From JANNRW01 sp031401815 (GTDB lineage Bacteria > Desulfobacterota > Desulfuromonadia > Geobacterales > DSM-12255), in NCBI GenBank assembly GCA_031401815.1, contig JANNRW010000067.1:1-15818 (forward strand): 15,818 bases of DNA, read 5' to 3'. Positions within the stretch are counted from its first letter, which is position 1, and each line of letters opens with the position of its first letter. Below are positions 13,193 to 15,818 of this stretch, in pieces. The notes beneath the pieces were generated by a model. It was not told the DNA's origin, did no database searches, and worked only from the letters and a program-made list of their open reading frames with translations. Position numbers and translations under genes: made by a program.

Positions 13193-14254
13193 TCAGATTG
13201 AGATCGAATCCAGAGAGTAGTGCCTGCGGAAGATCCAGAGAAAGGTTTCGGCCCCTTTCAGAGCTTTGCGGAACAGGTGATGCTCTCCAGAGTCCATGAG
13301 CTGCGGATTGAGATAATTTGTCGGCCTGGCGTTGATTGCCATCTGCCTCAATTGCAGTTTAAGACGAAGTCCGGTAAGGCATGTGAATGCATCAGCAATA
13401 GTTTTGTGATCCTCTTTAGTAAAAAACCTGCTTTTCTCCAGAAAATCAAGTTTTTCCCAGGTAGTCCCTCCGATCCGACCCTGTTCGAGCGCCAGAAGGC
13501 TCACCCCTGCCGAGATGGCGAAGATTCCGGATTTTTTGAGCTCAACCATCCCCTTGTGCTCTCCGCTTTGCTCAACACGAATCCGCCTGAACATGGTGAA
13601 CGGAGATGGAAATCTGACCACATGAGCAGCCATATTCGGGAAAAAAGCGGGATTGGAGTGGATGGCTGAACAGATATGTCCGCGTAGCATAATCCCGAGG
13701 CTGTCATCCCCGTGAAGTGATCTGAGATCCTGAAGCATGCCGAACCTGAGCATATTCTCGGGCGTGGGAGCAGCTATCCACTCGTCAACAAGCATTTTCC
13801 ATTCGCTGCTGCTATGGCACCAATCATTGGAATTAGCCATGATATTGCCGGGACACCGGGGGACTCCGGTCTCTTCAAGAGCAGCCACAACTTTTTCGGC
13901 AAACCGTTTCAGATCTGCAATTTTTTCCGGTGACAGTCCGTCAATATGGACAATTGCGCTATCCTGATCCGTTCGCAGAGTCTGCTCCCCACGCCCCTCG
14001 CTGCCAAGCACCAGATAGGCCGCCCCTTCAGGAAGAGCAATACCATCACTCTTTTCAACAAGAGCAATCAGTCGCGCTGTTATGGCGTCATTGAATCCTG
14101 AAATAAACTGCACTATGTTTCTTGTGTCTGAGCCAATACTTATTGCAGGCCTCAATCTGTCCAGCATCCGCGCATTTATGGCGACCAGATCTGCAATCGA
14201 AGCGGCTGCTTCAACCTCCTGGACAATTTCTGATGGGACGTCGTTACATGGCAT
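13193..14254 (-). CDS. DUF294-type putative nucleotidyltransferase (GlnD-like fold)
   Basis: A 353-aa protein. An N-terminal helical region (1-75) precedes a nucleotidyltransferase core with LGSEGRGEQTLRTDQDSAIV (83-102), in which the GS motif and D96/D98 match the metal-binding residues of the GlnD/KNT superfamily. The DUF294 signature continues as CPGNIMANSNDWCHSSSEWK (134-153). The C-terminal half (about 165-350) is the DUF294 substrate-binding helical domain (MFRRIRVEQSGEHKGMVELK, then SGIFAISAGVSLLALEQGRI). Relatives usually carry N-terminal cyclic-nucleotide-binding and CBS domains, which are absent here. ATG 14254 overlaps the kinase stop by 11 nt, with weak GCGGAAA upstream, so translation is probably coupled. 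DUF294 proteins are often next to acetate/solute symporters, which fits the neighbour. Its substrate is unknown; protein nucleotidylation or nucleotide signalling are inferences. Confidence 0.85.
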   Translation of the reverse strand: MPCNDVPSEIVQEVEAAASIADLVAINARMLDRLRPAISIGSDTRNIVQFISGFNDAITARLIALVEKSDGIALPEGAAYLVLGSEGRGEQTLRTDQDSAIVHIDGLSPEKIADLKRFAEKVVAALEETGVPRCPGNIMANSNDWCHSSSEWKMLVDEWIAAPTPENMLRFGMLQDLRSLHGDDSLGIMLRGHICSAIHSNPAFFPNMAAHVVRFPSPFTMFRRIRVEQSGEHKGMVELKKSGIFAISAGVSLLALEQGRIGGTTWEKLDFLEKSRFFTKEDHKTIADAFTCLTGLRLKLQLRQMAINARPTNYLNPQLMDSGEHHLFRKALKGAETFLWIFRRHYSLDSISI

Positions 14255-15818
14255 CTTTTTTCCGCTCTTTTCCGGAAAGAGGAACTGTGAATGAAAAGAG
14301 TGCGCCTGCCCCCAATCTGCTTTCTACCCAGATTTTGCCACCCATTCTCTCCACAATCTCCCTGGAGATTGTCAACCCGAGTCCAGTGCCAGGTCGTAGC
14401 GATTTCTGTAGATCCCGCTCCTGATGAAAACGCTCGAAAACCTGCTCCAGGCGATCCGAAGGGATGCCTGACCCTTGATCGGCCACAGTTATCAGGGCAA
14501 AACCCTCTTTTATGGAGCCACTTATCCGGATCAGACCTTTTTCAGGGGAAAAATTCATTGCATTGGAGATCAGATTTGTAAGCACCTGATGTACTCTGTC
14601 TGCATCGCAGTACAAAAAAGAGCTGTTGTTTTCGATTTCGCTGACAATCCTGACCCCTTTTTCAGCAAAAAGCGGCTGGGTAGTATCAAGCGCCCTGGCA
14701 AAAACCGGTTCCAGCTGAAGCTCCTCAGGATGAAGCTCCAGACGGCCTGCCTCGATTTTTGACAGATCCAGCAGATCATTTATCATTCTGGTAAGCCTCT
14801 CTGCCTCATTATGAATTATCCCGACAAACTTCCTTCTTTTAGCAGGATCCTCCACACCATAGCGGAGCAGAATCTCCGAGAAGGAGCGGATTGAAGTGAG
14901 AGGGGTTCGCAACTCATGACTGACAGTTGAGAGGAAATCGCTCTTGAGACGATCCAGCTCTCTCAGTCTGTCATTTGCCTTCTCAAGTTCGATCGTTCTC
15001 AAGGCAACCTTCTCCTCCATGGCATGACTGTAGGCCTGTACTTCGGCGTACAACCGTGCATTCACTCCGGCCATGGCAAGCTGATTGGCCAGAGCCGCAA
15101 AAAGATCGACAAATTCATCGGTGAAATGCATCGGCCCTCTGGTAGCATAGGCAGTAAGAACGCCAATGACCCTCCCTTCGTATGTCATTGGCGCATGTAT
15201 GAAGGCACTCACCGGAATATCCTTGATCAGTTGGGCGATAAGCATGGATTTGTCAATATTTCCGGTATCCTCCACTACAATTGGTCTTGCGCTCAAAAAT
15301 GAGGTGCCAAAATAGGTATTTTTTGAGGGAGCCATGGCCGAAGCTTCAACATATGCCTGACTCAAGCCCACATGGCTACGGATCCGCAACTTGCCGTCCT
15401 CATCAAGGAGCCTGACCGCAAGGTGCTCAAAACGGAATTCCCGCTTGATAAGATGAAGCACCTCCTGCAACAGCGTATCAATATCAAGGCTGCGTGAGAG
15501 AGCGTGAGATGCCTCGTGCAGCACCATCAACTCCCTGAGCCTTCTCTCAAGAGTCCCCTGGCTCTCTGCAAGTGTTTTCGAAACACCCCCAAAAATGTCC
15601 AGAATTTCGACAGCCTTCTCCCTGGGCCAAGCACGGGAGCTCTCCATGATCATACGCGACGCCTGGCTTCCCAGAGCACTGGCCAGACAACGCTCAGTGG
15701 CCTCCAGAAGAATCTGCGGGGAAGAACGATCCGGAAGCGACCTGAGGACATCCTGCGCAGTCCGGATTCCGACGAAACGTGCCAGCAGAGCCTCCAGATC
15801 TGCTCTGGTAGCCCATGC
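14244..15818 (-). CDS. GAF-domain sensor histidine kinase, partial; probable sodium:solute symporter-kinase hybrid
   Basis: The frame stays open to the right edge, so the true start is outside. An internal ATG at 15653 should not be taken as the start, because the residues before it also look coding. The edge-proximal part reads LEALLARFVGIRTAQDVLRS, then EATERCLASALGSQASRMIM, close to the ERLLAGAIGAASAR linker seen in symporter-fused kinases of the CbrA type. Next come a short coiled region, a GAF domain (about 15530-15060), a coiled coil, and HisKA with the phospho-acceptor His in FLSTVSHELRTPLTSIRSF (His codon 14916-14918). The ATPase domain follows, with N-box HQVLTNLISNAMNFSP, G1 ADQGSGIP, F-box FERF and G2 GTGLGLTISREIVERMGGKI. 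No receiver domain or response regulator is in the window. The stop overlaps the DUF294 gene. Kinase is certain; the symporter part is inferred from the linker. Confidence 0.88.
   Translation of the reverse strand, partial: AWATRADLEALLARFVGIRTAQDVLRSLPDRSSPQILLEATERCLASALGSQASRMIMESSRAWPREKAVEILDIFGGVSKTLAESQGTLERRLRELMVLHEASHALSRSLDIDTLLQEVLHLIKREFRFEHLAVRLLDEDGKLRIRSHVGLSQAYVEASAMAPSKNTYFGTSFLSARPIVVEDTGNIDKSMLIAQLIKDIPVSAFIHAPMTYEGRVIGVLTAYATRGPMHFTDEFVDLFAALANQLAMAGVNARLYAEVQAYSHAMEEKVALRTIELEKANDRLRELDRLKSDFLSTVSHELRTPLTSIRSFSEILLRYGVEDPAKRRKFVGIIHNEAERLTRMINDLLDLSKIEAGRLELHPEELQLEPVFARALDTTQPLFAEKGVRIVSEIENNSSFLYCDADRVHQVLTNLISNAMNFSPEKGLIRISGSIKEGFALITVADQGSGIPSDRLEQVFERFHQERDLQKSLRPGTGLGLTISREIVERMGGKIWVESRLGAGALFSFTVPLSGKERKKDAM

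Noticed and set aside
15651..15653. ATG as the true start of the histidine kinase
   Set aside because: The frame stays open upstream to the window edge, and those codons give a plausible symporter-kinase linker that runs straight into the GAF domain.

Overview
The window looks like chromosomal sequence from a Gram-negative, probably anaerobic deltaproteobacterium of the Geobacter/Desulfuromonadales type. This rests on a c-type heme motif (CxxCH) in a periplasmic sensor domain, a probable sigma-54 promoter, sensor-rich gene content, and the SpoIID-like/queA/tgt gene order that I remember from Geobacter. The species cannot be fixed by eye.

Layout. (1) 1-3064, minus strand: a tight operon running SpoIID/LytB-domain protein -> queA -> tgt (tgt is cut by the left edge). 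queA and tgt make and install the queuosine precursor in tRNA. (2) 3065-3452: a divergent intergenic region with a good sigma-54 promoter match and a leader that can fold into several helices. (3) 3453-7570, plus strand: a membrane-bound HD-GYP (cyclic-di-GMP phosphodiesterase type) sensor with a putative periplasmic heme site, then two overlapping oligopeptide-type ABC ATPases with no permease or binding protein nearby. (4) 7571-8024: a repeat-rich gap holding a large inverted repeat and a 177-bp non-coding, MITE-like element with 17-bp terminal inverted repeats and a 9-bp target duplication. The element sits between the probable nadB promoter and the nadB ribosome binding site.

(5) 8025-10715, plus strand: nadB, then a stand-alone chorismate mutase and a 69-aa protein that equals only the regulatory ferredoxin-like domain of DAHP synthase, all overlapping, then a secreted DUF4124 protein. 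(6) 10709-12913, minus strand: a GNAT-acyltransferase/class V aminotransferase fusion preceded by a divergent plsY. They are 3 nt apart and probably form a two-gene operon with a promoter near 13100. (7) 13193-15818, minus strand: a GAF/histidine kinase whose N-terminal part leaves the window and looks like the linker of a sodium:solute-symporter/kinase hybrid. It overlaps a DUF294-type nucleotidyltransferase.

The best leads for something undescribed are the GNAT-aminotransferase fusion with its plsY partner, the orphan DAHP-synthase regulatory domain coupled to chorismate mutase, the structured sigma-54 leader of the heme/HD-GYP sensor, and the MITE-like insertion in the nadB leader.
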